From contig CM049320.1 of assembly GCA_026874595.1 (NCBI GenBank), positions 18,176,988 through 18,240,987 of the forward strand: a DNA stretch of 64,000 nt. Direction: 5' to 3'. The notes beneath the pieces are model-generated. The model ran no database searches, had not been told where the DNA came from, and saw nothing but the letters and a program-made list of their open reading frames with translations. Positions 12,501 through 27,500 of this stretch are shown one piece after another (position 1 is the stretch's first letter; each line of letters starts with the position of its first letter). Origin of the DNA: Sipunculus nudus (taxonomy: Eukaryota; Annelida; Sipuncula; Golfingiida; Sipunculidae). The position numbers and the translations under genes were made by a program.

Positions 12501-15500
12501 TGGGTATGATTCTAAATTACATATTCATACCATAAAAAGATTCTTACAAAAATGTTTTTTTTTATAAATTTCTTAATTTTTTTTTCATATCAGATATGTA
12601 TATTACTTATTTTTACTACTTGTTTAACTTCAACTGAAAAGAGCACTCACTATCACTGCAGCCTTTTCCCCTCCAGCCAGGAGAACAGATACACTCTCCA
12701 CTCTCGCGGTCACACTCGGCACTGTTGAAACACTCGCAGTCATAAACACAGTTTGCTCCATATTTCCCTGGTGGGCAGGCTGAAAATGGAAACACAGGAT
12801 ATATTAAAGGTATTTCTGTATGTGAACCACTAATAGGCAGGGTCTCTTCATACTCTTCATCAATTACATCATAAAAACTGCAAAAAAATAAAATGCTTTT
12901 GCCAAAGGTGACAATGATTTAGTGCAAGAACCACATAATTACACATCATACAAATAAAGTTAGATACAGAATTCACCAAAAGCATTCCCCTTGATTTTGT
13001 CAAGCACTCAATACATGTGAATTAGAGGTTCAATTACATTGTTTGCCATAAAAGTGTCCAACTTCATATTATTTGCCTACAATGTAAACCAACAATATTG
13101 CCTAAAAGTATTTTATCACTACACTACCATCTACCCGTTAATATCCAGTTGAGTCTTGTTACTTACGCTGATCACAAATCTGACCCATCCAGCCGGCACT
13201 GCAGTTGCATTTTCCAGTCACATGATCACAGGCAGCATTATTTTCGCAGACACAGAGCTGGAGACACTGGTCCCCAAAACGACCATCTGGACATTCTGTT
13301 ACAAATACAATATGAAAATCAGTCAGATTCATAATGTACATATGAATAGTTTTGATGGCAGATTTTCCATCTGGGATAAATTTCACATTATTTAATATTT
13401 ACAATTCAGTTAAGCTGGTTTCCAGACTAATCCATCTAGCATTTCTTGTTATATTTAATTTTTTGTGGGATTTTTACGAAAAAAATTAATCTATTCAAGA
13501 CAAGGTTACTCTCCTGTTAAAGATCATGACCCCACTGACATATGCTTCATTCTCTCAGGCATATATGCAAAGGTTTACTCTGAAAATGATTCTGAAAATA
13601 TTTTTTTAGTTATCTCACCTGAATGGATTATTTGTTCAGCCAGACCATGCTCAAAACATAGCATTGCTGATTTTCAGTTCGGGGATACAGTAAAATATGA
13701 TAAAGAGAGAAAGAAACAAATATACACAACACTGTATACTTTGTGTGGTAAAGCTGCATTAATCCACGAAGGCATTAACCTGCCAGGCTTACTAGGATTT
13801 TCTGCAGAAAAAGTATGAGTGTCTAACAAAAGAGCTGTCTAACAAAGTTTTTATAAAATATGTATGTGAAATAAGCATTGTAGCAGATGCATTTAATCTA
13901 CTGAGTATCAAGTCAATTGTTTTCTCACCTTCTTGACACCTAGGTCCAAACCAACCCGCCTCACAGATACACTCCCCTGTAACTGCATCACAACCAGAAC
14001 TGTGCTCACACGAGCAGGCGTTAGCACAGTTAATACCCCAGGTACCAGCTTCACAGCCTACAGATGGTTACAGGCCATATACAGTACAAAGCATTCATGA
14101 AAAATCTGACACAACTCTATTTAGAGAATGTGAAGGAATTAAGTCAAAACCTGATTCAAGATTCATAGCCTACAGCAGGCAACAGGCCATGTACAATAGT
14201 ATAGTGTATGTCCAAAATTCTGAATTATAATATATTTACACCCCTATCTATAGACGGTGATGGAATTATGTCAAAACTATGAATTAAAAATGTATTTGAA
14301 ATGCAAGACAAAGTATGCTAGAAAACTAATTAAGATATGTTATGGATGACGTAAATGTGTTTTGCTTGGTAAGTGAATGTTGTATAGGCAAAAAGCTCTT
14401 GACTTGGACAAGTTTGATTTTAATGGATAATTATTCCATATGTCAATAGAATAACATAAAATTAAAATCTAAGCACTTAATTGCACATGTTCTTTCAGAC
14501 AGTGTTGATTCTCCCCTTCACTTTGACAGAAAGAAATAAAAGTTTTGCTTACAGTTAGCAGAATCATAGAACAATCAAAATTGGTAAGACATACAAAAAT
14601 TATGTTTTTATGATTACAGCTAAGATTACCAGTTTTTATATATGATATATGGTTAAACCATATCAGATTTAATTTTCACCGCACTTTAAAAATTCTGATC
14701 CTTCCTGATATTTTAAGTCCTCTATGATGTTATAGCTTATAGCTTACTGTCTTTGCAGTCTTGTCCCCTCTTCCCCGCCTCGCAGATACATTTCCCGGTC
14801 TCCGCGTTACAGTTACTCCCTCCACAGTTACATTCTTCTGCACAGTTCCTGCCATGACGTTTCTTTGGACACGCTTTATACCAAAGACAAATAGACAAAT
14901 TAATTAACTGACGAAAACCATAAAAATACAAATTTTATCATGTATACTTACACATTTTACATTCTGTATGCAGGACATATCATCTTCAGATTCAAAAATT
15001 GGTAAAATGTGTTAAATTTTTACTCATATTACACTTAAATATTAAAACAATTGGATAACTAATAATTAAACAACCACGACTTTGATGACAAATAAGTTTT
15101 TTACAATACCTAGTAAAAGACCTATTGCAATTAAAGTTGTAGAAACAATAGATCAATGGCCCTTTGTTTTAACTGCTAGTAATGGTTAGTAATGGAATTA
15201 ATCATGGGGGTTGAAACTTACGTTTATCACAAATGTCACCCATCCAGCCAGGCGGACAGTCTCGCAGACACTTTCCAGTCACAAAATCACAGCTAGTGTC
15301 TCTGCTGCACTGACATTTCTGTTTGCAGCCCTGGCCATAGTAGTCCTCTGGACATTTCTTACCACAGTCAGGGCCGTGGTAGCCAGGCTTACACAAACAT
15401 GTACCATTCTGAAATCAGGAGACAAATGTTTTCATAAACTGTCTAATTAGAAATGTTCTTCAAGCCAGCCAAAGGTAAATGACTGATAAAAAAAATAAGT

Positions 15501-18500
15501 GCTTAGGAAAAAGGGTAGCCTTCTTTGTGATAAAAAGAGTGAACAAAGAGTAAACTTAGCGACTATTTTTATCACAGACTGCAAAAAATTGTTTTAAATT
15601 CTAGTATGTATATATACAGCTCCTAAAGTCAGAGACATCATCCCCCTGCATGAAGGTAAGGGCATTTTTTGCATGTTGGAACACATACTGGACATTTGCA
15701 CACGCAAAAAGTGTGAAGTGTTGAATGCTCATCCTATCTGGACTGTTAAAGAAGGAGAAAAATAGTATATGTAAGAACTCTTTTACTGAGAAGTGCTGCT
15801 TCAAAAATAGAGTGATTTGTGTCATTTTTAGTAAATCCTTAAAAATCTAAGACTTTTAAAAAGAGTGACTCTTTTCAAAAAGAGTGAGTTGGCAGGCCTG
15901 GTTCAAAAGGCTTCAAACATGGTATTTTGAATAATATGAATGTTTCACTTCCAGTTTTCATATTTTGTCTTAGCTCCCATGACAACACAAGCAAACAGTA
16001 CTTACATTTAACAATGAAACAGTTATATGTATGGCATAAATTAAGAAAGTAATGAAATATATATTTCATATATTAAAACAAAATATTCTTTTAATAGATA
16101 TATATTATAATTTTGAGTATATTCTTTTGGGAAATTAATCTTTGACATGATTTTATTGCTCTCCAGTATCAATAATGATTATGATTACAAATGTTAAAAT
16201 CACAGACATTTTTCTTACCTTTGCATCACATCCATTACAGTGTTCCTTGTTGCATTTGCACTCATTGACACAGTTGGGTCCCCATGACCAATCAGGACAT
16301 GGCAGATTACAGGAACGTCCAAAGAGCCCTGGAGCACAGTTACACAGTCCTGTCTCCCTGTCACAGTAGCCGGCGGGACACTGGTTAGGGCATGCTCGCT
16401 CACAGTGGGTGCCATAGTAACCTGTAGGGCAATCATATTGTATATATGATACATGACCTTTTAAAGCCATGAGGCATGACCATGACTTTTTGAAAGTAAT
16501 GACTTGGTCCAAATTTAGTAATGACCTTAGTTTCTTGATATAACAATAAAAATCATGAATAAAAATTAGTATCAATGCTATATATTAATATCTTCATTTC
16601 CTTCAACAGTTTAGTGATAACCATTTTGTTTTATGCAAGTATTGTACAGAAAATATCAAGATTCAACAATACAGATGCTGAATAATTCTTGCACATGACC
16701 TATCAACAAAGGCATGGTTAATAAAGGTTTAAGAAACTCTTGATTTTTTTGGTGAAAAAAATTAATCTCAACTATCTGTGGTTTATATATTCTTGCAGAT
16801 TACCCCATTTTGCTGGTAGCAGAAATGTTCTATATCCTGTCCCTAAGCAAATGTGTTGTATGCTCTCAAATCTGAATAATTGTGGGAGGAAATTTGTGTT
16901 GTAAAGACCTCCTACCTGGCTGGCAGCCATTTTCACAGTTTTCGCCACTTGTTCCTGGAGGACAGAGACATTTTCCGGTGACGGGGTTACATGTCCCTCC
17001 ATTGACACAGGTACAGATGTTGTTGCAACCATCGCCGAATGTACCCTACAAAGGAATCCAGGAGTGCCAGTCACTGATGGTTAGGACTGCGAAGATTGTG
17101 GATTCTTCAAACTAACAGTGTAGCAACTCGTATCATCCTGACCTGTGACATCTGGGTTTTAGTGTGTACACAAAATGGCAGCCCCTATGAGCAGTTTCAC
17201 CATTTTATGAGATCAGAGTTTGATAAGAGCACAGAAACAAGACAAGTACTCCAAGGAGAGTCTGAAAGTGGGACTCTGTCTGTGGAGAGACTGGTGGCCA
17301 ATGGACATATATCTTATACAAGCATTCTCTAGCTGCATTAAAATCAGCTTTACCCATCACAGGTTGTTTTTTCATCTTATATAGTTCATATCCTATAGTA
17401 AACCTTGTATCTGAAATGAGTCAGGACAGTTCAACCTGAGCACTATTTTCATAACCTGGTGTGACAACAGGATAAGTGGCTTTGGTATGATACTTTGTAA
17501 TTTTCAAAAGCTATTTTGTTGTTTTCAGGTGCGTTTGTATGAGCCATGACGTAGCTGATCCTGAGGTGCTTCTGTGTGTGTAAACAACAGATTGTTTTCG
17601 TCTGACGCACAGACATACCACATATGGGCATTATTTGGCCAGTTGAGCACCTGGGGCCCAAAGAGGCTGGGCAAAGGGATTATTTCTTAGATCTCAAGCA
17701 TTTTGGTGACAGCTTCTTATGTTAGTAAATCTTTACCTAACTAGATTTATCTTCTTTAATTAAAAGCAGAAGGAATGCTCTGCCAGTGACTGCACCATCA
17801 CCCCTAAATTATAGTTGGATACATGATAATAAAGAAGCCCAAAAAAGTGTTTTGGAAACTTTGTCAGCCTTTCAGGTTTAAGAGTTGTTTTTTCCTTGTT
17901 TGAATGCCACAAAACTTATTCATATATGAAGTTAAAACCATACTTGTCACAGTTATCAAATAAACCAAGTTTGAGTATCAAGAAAAGTCAGAATGACCTT
18001 CCCACCAACAGAGACTAAGATAATACTTGAGATTATAATGCACTAATATCTATGATATTATAAACAGTCTTGTCTAAATATAAGTTTGGAGATATTTGAG
18101 ATCAAATTTTTTTAGCAAAAACGTACATTTCTGGACTAATGGAATCTATAGCACTAATTCAAAACCATGAAAGAAAGGCAATAATAATATGCCTATCAGG
18201 ATTATTTCTAAACAACTACATAAAGATACAGCACCCTGTCTTTATCACTTAAAAAAAGTATTGATATTATATAAATAGTGTAAATGATACAGATAGAAGA
18301 TATACTGTGTTGATTAACAAAGCATACAATTTTGAACAACTCGAGCAAAACAATCAAATGAACATTATGGCGAAGGCTACCAACCGATGTACAAGTTTCG
18401 TTACACAACGTTCCCTTCCATCCTGCCTCACACTCACAACCATCTTCCTTCTCCGTACATTTGGCATCGTTTTGACACATGGCACATGTAAATTCACAGT

Positions 18501-21500
18501 CCTTCCCAAAAAATCCTGGAGCACAAACTGAAATGGAGACAGCAAAAAAAAAAACTCACTTTCCAATATATATATTTAAAGGAATTTTTTCTTCTATAAT
18601 AGTAACTAAATAAACTTAATTTTTAAATAAAAGCTTATTTTAATTCAGACAGAAGAAGAGTAACTAAAATTTGGATGTACAAAATATTATTTTTTTCTAT
18701 GTTTTAAATAATACAGAGCAAATGATATGTGCAGAAAAATTTATGGAGCAACTAATGGGCATATAGCAAGGGTAGTGCAGTTTACAAAGGTGATTACATT
18801 AAGTTTACATTATGGTGAAACACACTAATCTCACAGGAGAATACATAAAAGGGGAAGACATTACTTAACACTCACAGTGAAGTTAACAGTGACATTACTG
18901 GAAGACATTACTGACAATGACACTGAACTCACACACAAAGTTTTCAAAAGACGTCACTAAACAGCCAGTAAATCTTACAAAATTATTTGTTTCACTGGAC
19001 TACCTGTGGGAAAACATTTAAGTGTTTGAAAAAATTAGAGTGTATGGAAAAAACTATTTTAATATACAACTGAAAGTCACTTTATAACATAAACTATCAG
19101 ATAAATAATATTCTAGGCTTCTACTTATCAATCTTATATAAAGAGACATAAGGAATACATGAAAAATCAATAAGCTAGGACATAAAACTCTACTAAGAAG
19201 CATTTCTTATAACAAGAACAAAAGTGAAATTAGCTACTGAACTAAATACGCTCTAAATTTTTTCTGAAATTAAGGTTTGAGTCAATGGATCCCTCATAAA
19301 AGTCATCAGTGAAGATTCATCAGTAAAGATTGTAATCTCTGCAACAAAACAAAATGAAGCTATGGAGCAAAATTCAATTTTAGGGCAAAAGAAAAAAGTA
19401 AAGCTTAAAGAGAACAGAAATACTACATACCAGGTATTTCAACAAATTTTTCAAATTATTCTACATGCTTTCTTTAAATTATTTAGGGAAGAGGGAAAAT
19501 TAATAAGGCATCTGATCATGACAAATTTATGAAAAGTTCTGTTTCCAATGTTTATAGACAAAGATTTGCATCCAATAATCTTGTGGGTGTGAAATAATTT
19601 GATTCTATCGTCTACTCTACATGGTATTATACAAACCCTTGCTATCCTTCACAGGAAATTCATAGTAGCCTTTTTCTCCTTGACAGCAATGTGATTTATA
19701 AACATACATTTAGTACACACATATAAATATCACACATGCACAAATAAATATCACACATTCCCATCATGCTTTGCAACAAATTAACTACCGTGCTTTGCTA
19801 TGGAATACCAATTATACATCTTATGAACTCAATATAAAAAATACCAAAGACTTCATGTCTTACATCAATGGTTCATTCACAATATTATTTTTGTCTAACT
19901 TGTAATTTTAAAAGTAACTTGTAATTATTTACACGACCAGAAAACGGCCACTTCTGAAACTTAACCACTAATTCAGACATCCCAAAATGAAATAAACTGA
20001 TTTCCTGGATTTTGCCAAACTAAAAAACAATTTTTATGCAAATACGATGATTGCCAATGAAAGCATTTTCTGCAATGTACCATTAATGCTAGACAATGAT
20101 GTCATGAAAATCAACCTGGTAACAATGGGAGTTTCTACAACTAATAAGCCTTGAGAACAACCATACATTCTAAGTAAATGATAAAACAGTTCACTTTTCC
20201 TCGAGTTAATAAAAAGTTCACACAATCACTAGGAAATGGAACTACCATATACAAACAGGAAAAGGAATATGTATTCTACACTGCACTGGAGGGACAAACA
20301 GAAAATTTCTAGACCTAGCTAAAGGATGTAACTACAAAAGCTGAGGTACAGTTGGTTCAGTATTTTACCTGGAGTGACCTTTTCCATATCTTTGGGCAAA
20401 TCTAGTTCCACTTCAACAGGCTTAACTGTGGCTGTCACATCAAAGCAAGCACATAATGCACAAATATGCACAAACACAAGGGTGTCAGGTACAATCAGCA
20501 ACAGTGGTTGTAACAAACACATTCTCTCTGACAAAAAATAAAATCTGAGGTGCAGATAGAAATATGCTCCTAAACTACAATCATATTTTCATTCAAAATG
20601 AAAAAAGGTCAAATATCTTGTTTTCCTCTATGATTATTTCAGAAGTATTTGATGATTTGCACAGCAAAGCATATTTAATAGTTAAGTTGCACATATCACA
20701 TCTGTGTTTCCTGGCTTTTAATTCCTGCCTGAAATATGCAGGAATATACTTAAGCACTCACAAATATTACATTTTTGTCACTATTAAATGCATTATTTAT
20801 ATGTTTTTTTAACTTTTGAACTAGATATCTTAAACACTATAATATCTTATAAGAACTGCTTACTTTAGGAGCATTTTTAAAACTAATTACTTTTGGCAGA
20901 AACATTTCTAAACCAAAAATGTAGCTGCACTTTTGAAATTATTTTTTGTCAGAGCCAATACAGTGATTACAAATGGCAAAAACAAATACAAAAAAACATG
21001 CTGAGCATGAATGCACATCAGGTTTAAAGCAAACATTAACCTAAATGAAGAATTATTCATAAAATGATACTGAATCAGACATAGACAAATACATGGATAT
21101 TCTTATTGTTCTCTATTACAAACCACAGAAAAGCATAAAAAAGCATAAAATATTGGTAGCTGCATTCAACTTAAAATTGCACTGATTCATATTTAACTTA
21201 TTATATTTTCCCATACTGTTATGTTACATACAGATAACATAAACAACATTAGCATGTGCAGAATATTCAAATACATTTATTTTTAATCACATCAAGTAAT
21301 GTTTTTACATCAAGAACTTCAATATAAACCATTATTACCATTTGTGTTTCATTACCATTCACAAAGATTCTAGTTATAGAGTATTCAAGTTAGATAGCAC
21401 TGTTTGCGATCTGTTTAAAAAGTACAAATGCATTAATCTTATCTTTGTGTATATCTGAGACTTAAACAAGCAAATGTGAAAAAAATGATAAAATATAAGT

Positions 21501-24500
21501 CGTTTTTCCCTTGAAAGCTAAATCTGGGTTTCATATCACCAAAGTTAAAAGTTATTTTGCTGCACCTTCTAAATATTAAAAGTAAGCATGCATGGAATTT
21601 ACCAAAAATCTTTACCGGCCTGTTATAAAACCACCATTTACAAGATAAATGAACCAAAAATGTGATTGTAAGAGAAAACATGCATTTTTTTCAAAGGTTA
21701 TTAAAACCCATGTTAACATATGAAAGGATATCTAGAAGAAAGGATGAACCAAATATCCCCTTCACTAATAAATTTTGTAGCAATATGGGCAGTCGTACGT
21801 TTAATGGTGATCAGTTTTAGAAGTGTTACTTTGTTACTTTTTCTCCATGCATGACCCCAAACAATAAATGTAAGTGATATACCTTTTAAAATGAATTTTT
21901 TAACAAAAATAACTCTAGGCTATTTGGGGAGTATTTTTTATTAAATTTTATTATTTAAAATTCTGCTGCTGGCAAATTTATAATGCATGTATCAAACAAT
22001 TTTATACTTATTTTCTATAAATCCAAATTTGAAAATAAATATAGGTTTAAGCATTGTTACTTGGGTTACTGTCTCCCATGGCAATGATACAGAAGATGTC
22101 TTATCACCAAACAATGATATTAAGAACAAGAAAGTAGAGACAAGAGATAAAACTACTGATAATGAAATAACAGTACCTGGTTTTATCACCTTGATGACTG
22201 ACAAGCATGATAAAGATGATAAGAGATGCATGAAACATATATATGTAAGAATATTTCACTGCAAAATGTCTCTGTAAATTCTGAACTCAGTAGTGAGCAT
22301 TTCTTCAGAATACATACTGCTTAAATAGAGCAGACTTTCATATACACAGGTGGACAGCATGTTAAATTTTGAGTGAGAAAACCGTTTATAATGAAACATA
22401 AAACAGTTATTAAAACAGAAATCAGTCCTAAAAGGCAACAACCTGTATATGCAGATGTTCAAATCTCTTGTGGGTTCACCCTATGCATTCATATGCAAGT
22501 TAATCTTAGCTTTCAATAATAAACTCTTTATCAGATTGAATTATCATAAAAATTTGGTGCGAGTAATAAAAATGAGATATTTACAGTACTAGCAGGAAAG
22601 CAACAGCCATATTTTAGCTAAACTGTGAATTTCCTTGATATTAACAAATGTACCTATATGTCATTAAGAAAGTAATTGAAATCATAAAAATTCTATACAT
22701 TAATGTTTTTTAAATAAAAGTAGTTTCTTTCAAATAGCTGACTGAATACAACAGAAACTAAACCAAGTAAAAGAAAAAGTTGAATAAGATGGGATTAGCA
22801 AACTTATTTACTGGCATAATTTATTATGTGAAAAGAGTAAGCAAGCATTGCTATAGTTTTGCATAAAATTTCAATATACTTACTTCAATGATTCTACCCT
22901 TGAAGAAAAGCTTAAAAAGGGGAAGCTTGCTCAAGCAGTATAGCAAATCAAGCATGTAACAGGTCAAAAGGTTCATTAAAATGCAAATCACGCAAAATTC
23001 CAGCAGGCAAAATTCATGCATTAATCATTAGCTTATTTTTATGCACACAAAAAGCCAACAAATGATCCCTACCTATTTTGGGATTTTTATCAAGATATTC
23101 TTCTCGAATATCAACAGACTCCGTGATTGGAATTATTGGTCGGGGTGATGGAATAAACCGGATACGGTTCTCCGTGTCTGGACCTGGATAGTTCGGCCTC
23201 AGGGCTCCAGAATCATCATCTATTATTATGGAGAAATTAGTACAGTTATCCTCCTCTCACTGTGATGATTAACAATCAGAATATTAAGCCATTATGGGTT
23301 TAAAATACAATGAACACAGATTTAACATTCAATTACACATAAATCATCCAAGTGAACATAACCTTAACACTTTTTTATCCTTATTCAAAAATCTCTGACC
23401 AGGTTTATATGATCTTGAGAAATTGATCAGATTAAACCAAGTATAAATTAGTACAGATGAGTTCCCAGCTCATTGATATAAGTAGTTTAACAATATCATA
23501 TGAAGAACATATGTAATAATAATAACCTATGTGCATCTAATCTAAAAATATAACAAAATAAGAATTCTAAGGTCTTTTTCTCTCTTATTAATTAAGATGG
23601 CTAATATTTAAACTAGAAATCCAAGTTAAGGTGAGCTATGGCCATGTAATGAGAAAATCACCTTTAGATATTGATATTTTACAAATGAAATGATTAATAA
23701 CTACATGCTTAACTGTCTAAAACATCTCCAAATGGAGGATTATACATAAGGACAAGTGTTCTGAATTTAAACTCGAAGACATTACTCAGAATTTCTAATA
23801 CTGTAAATACTCTAGTATTTCTTTCCAGCCTTGTAAGGATTCAGACTACATTTAAGTCTCCTGTAATAATTATAAGAAAGATACATGCCTTGTGCAGCAT
23901 ATCAAATATAATATCTTTTAATTATCATAATTATCACATCTTACAATTTTACACATATTCATAAGGTATATATACCTTCAAGCATATACAATATATTATG
24001 TTTACCTGTATCACAATAAAATTTTATATGATGAGCATTCCTAAGTGTCTGCTTTAATTTATGGAATAAAACCAAAGCTATGTAAAACCTTGCTATCAGA
24101 GAAAGATGATTGCCAAGATCCATGAACCAATAAAATTTACTGATACATACATGGAATTTAAACAATAATATTTAAATAAATCCTCACACCACAATCAGAC
24201 ATAAGTTATATATTTAATAACTTTCAATGTATGATATACAATAGGTTACTGGGGCATGTTAACATGCCTGTGTCAATGAGAGCAAAACTACTCCCAGTTT
24301 GTATTCCATTTACCACAAATACAGAAAAACTACATGTAAGACTATGAGCTGATTCATTCTTAAAAACATAAAACTAAACTTGGGAGTAATATAATTGTTA
24401 TTGTAACCATGTAATTATGGCAACAATTCAAAATATACATACAAGACAAAGCAGCATAGCCTTGACACTGATTTAGAGTCCAATGGTAATTTACTGGTAT

Positions 24501-27500
24501 GCTAAAAGGAGGGTTTGAAACATATAAGACAAACCAAAGGAAAATCTTTCTCAGGCAGGGCTTACATCATTTCGTGCCAAAATGTATTACAAGTTTGTTT
24601 TCAGATCCACATACTGGATAAATCAAGTAGCCATCTTCTTCATTTTACAGCAGAAATCCTTTATCCAACTAAAAACAGCATGTCACCAGCTGAGAAACAA
24701 ACTGCCATAGCTGGTAAAACTGATTTATTTTAACAGTTTTTAATATCAAAGAGCATGTAACAAATATTTGTATTACAGAAAAGCTGCCTGGGAAATAAGT
24801 CCTTTTGGCATACAGAGGAACAAAATGGCTAAATCTGAATGGGTTACCTACACCGAAAAGCTACCGTTTATATAAACTACTTGGCATGAAAGCACACATG
24901 CTGATTTGTTCATCAAAAAAGGCAACAACATATATATATATACTGCTTATAATAATGATGATCACTAAGTCCTGTAGGGGAGAGATTACTATTCTACAAG
25001 GATACATATATAAATAGTTCAAATATTTGATAATTTTTTTAAACATATGAAAGCCACAGATATATGAAGCAACAAAATTGAAAACAATACAAAAAAAAGC
25101 CTATAAAAAACACTTCACGTGACCTTGGGGGTTTGCATATACAAAAAAAAGCCTATGAAATAAACACTTCACGTGACCTTGGGGGTTTGCTCTTTGTTTT
25201 ATACTCACAAAGCAAACCATATTTTTTTCCTGATGTTTGCATTGTGCACACAAAAGACATATTCATTATCTGGAACAATGTCCCTTAAATTTGCTTTAAA
25301 AAAATCTCCCATCTGTTAACTTGAACGTTAGCATAAAAAAGCCATTACTTAATAACTTTCATTCATATATATCAGAATGATTTTCATCCCTCTTAGAAAA
25401 CATTTTCTATGGAAATAACTGCATTTCCATTAACAGCAGTCATAATTTAGAATGTTACATTTCTCTCTCATTCTCATCAAAATGTCAATACCATGTTTCT
25501 CAAATCTAAAGATTACACTAAACAAAAGTTCATGAAGAATATAAATTTTATGCCGAAACAAATGTAAATAAAAATGTTATAGAGGAATGTTTCCTCAAAA
25601 AGAAAATGTGTGATCATATAAGTACACATTATCATGCAATATCAGTGAGATTGAAAGTATGAGCAAATATCTTTAATTTTTAACACTAAAATTCTTTCCA
25701 AAAACAAAATCTGACATTGAACCCTTTTTTTGCATATGCTCACCTTTGACACAAGACCTCCTGTCTGCAGCCAGCTTGAAGCCTACTTTGCATACACACT
25801 CAAATGACCCCTCAGAGTTGACACAAATGTCTTCACATCCTCCATTATCTGACAGGCATTCGTCCACATCTGAAAGAGGTTAAAGTATAAATATAAGAAA
25901 GTCTCAGTATCTAAGAGCAAACTACTTATAAATACTGCAACACTTGTAATATAAAGCTGATTGACTTTTATTATTTTTCTTTTATTTAGTAATTAACCTG
26001 CCCACTAAGTGTCAGGCTTTGGTGGGAGATTAAAATTTAGTTATCACTGTAACTGATACGTGGCAGCACAGTCTCATCACCATTTAAAAGTGTTTAATAA
26101 ATTTAAAAGCAAATGAGAGAGCTGCCTTTATTTAGTAGAACTCAGCATATGGGCTTAGTTCTACTGGAAAACTATTTTTACTTTATTTTCTGAGGCACTT
26201 GATCTGTGATTTAATTCCAAAGAAATGACTGCAATATTCCAACTGCATTCACAGAAAAATATTCTCATATTTTAGAATAAAAAAAAATCTTATTTAATAT
26301 AAATTCTATCTCTCTCTTTTTTTTCTCTCTCTGTCTGTCTCTCTCTCTTTCTGTCCCTGTCTCTTTCTCGCTCCTTTTTCTCTCTGTCTGTCTGTCTCTC
26401 TTTGTCTCTCTCTCTTTCTCTTTTTTTTTCTCTCTCTGTCCCTCTCTTTTTTACTGTGACACTTACCTATACATTTGCAGCTATCTGAAGAGAGGGTGAA
26501 TCCTGCCTTACAGCCACACATGTAGCTTCCTAATGTATTTGTACACAGCTGATTACAGCACTTAGTTCCTTGGAAGCACTCGTCAACATCTGCAAAATGA
26601 TACATAGGCTCAGTCAGGTCAATATTTACTGACACTGAGCTTTTTAAAGTTTTCATGTGGATAAAAAGTACAAAGTTGTTTTCTTTATCTCATTTTTACT
26701 TAATCTCTTGCTTTACCAACTCATTTAAAAGACAGAAAATTTTATGTCTGAATTTATAAAATAAGGGTGATTTATGATTGGTGAAATTTGTAAATTTTTA
26801 TCACCTTAAATTTAAAAACTGAACATGCTATTTTTTTTTCAAATCTAAAATAATGTCAGATATAAAAAAAAAACTTAGATCTGTCTGTAATTTATTGTTA
26901 TTAACTGCAATTTACAGAATAAATGAACTGACTCAAAACCAAATAAAGATTAAATCAATTATATTTCTTATTTTTTAATGAGTCACTTAACTGATGAAAG
27001 AAAAACAGTACATACATGAACAGTATATTTGTATTCTAAATATTAGATTAAACAACCTGTTTCCGATGAATATACTTTAAGAGAGAATTCTCTTTTATGT
27101 TTTTCTCATCAGATTTATTTGTAAAAGTAAGGATATAAACAACAATGGTAAGACCAGTACGTAGGTCTGACCTTCACAGCTTCTCTTGTCTGCCTGTAGT
27201 TGGTATCCCCGCTGACATGAACATTCAGCTCCGAGCTTTGTGTGTTTACAGATGTGATCACAACCTCCATTATTTTGCTTACATGCATCTATTACTTCTA
27301 TATCAATTCCTACAAACAAAACACCACATAAATATAAGGTCAGACATATATAAACATTGGATGAATAATGTGTCATCCTGTACAACTGTACCATCTCGAG
27401 GCCAGAGATAGGATCCAGAAGGGGTTTCTGAGGGTTGCCACCCTCCCATCCCATGTACAAACAAACCTTGAAAATTTACTATGAAATTATAAGTAAACTT

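Noticed and set aside
26306-26656. Open frame with a long basic tail of repeated RE and KK residues after EGF-CA repeat 7
   Set aside because: The tail is translation of the intronic (CT)n tract beyond a GTAAGT donor at the end of the exon.
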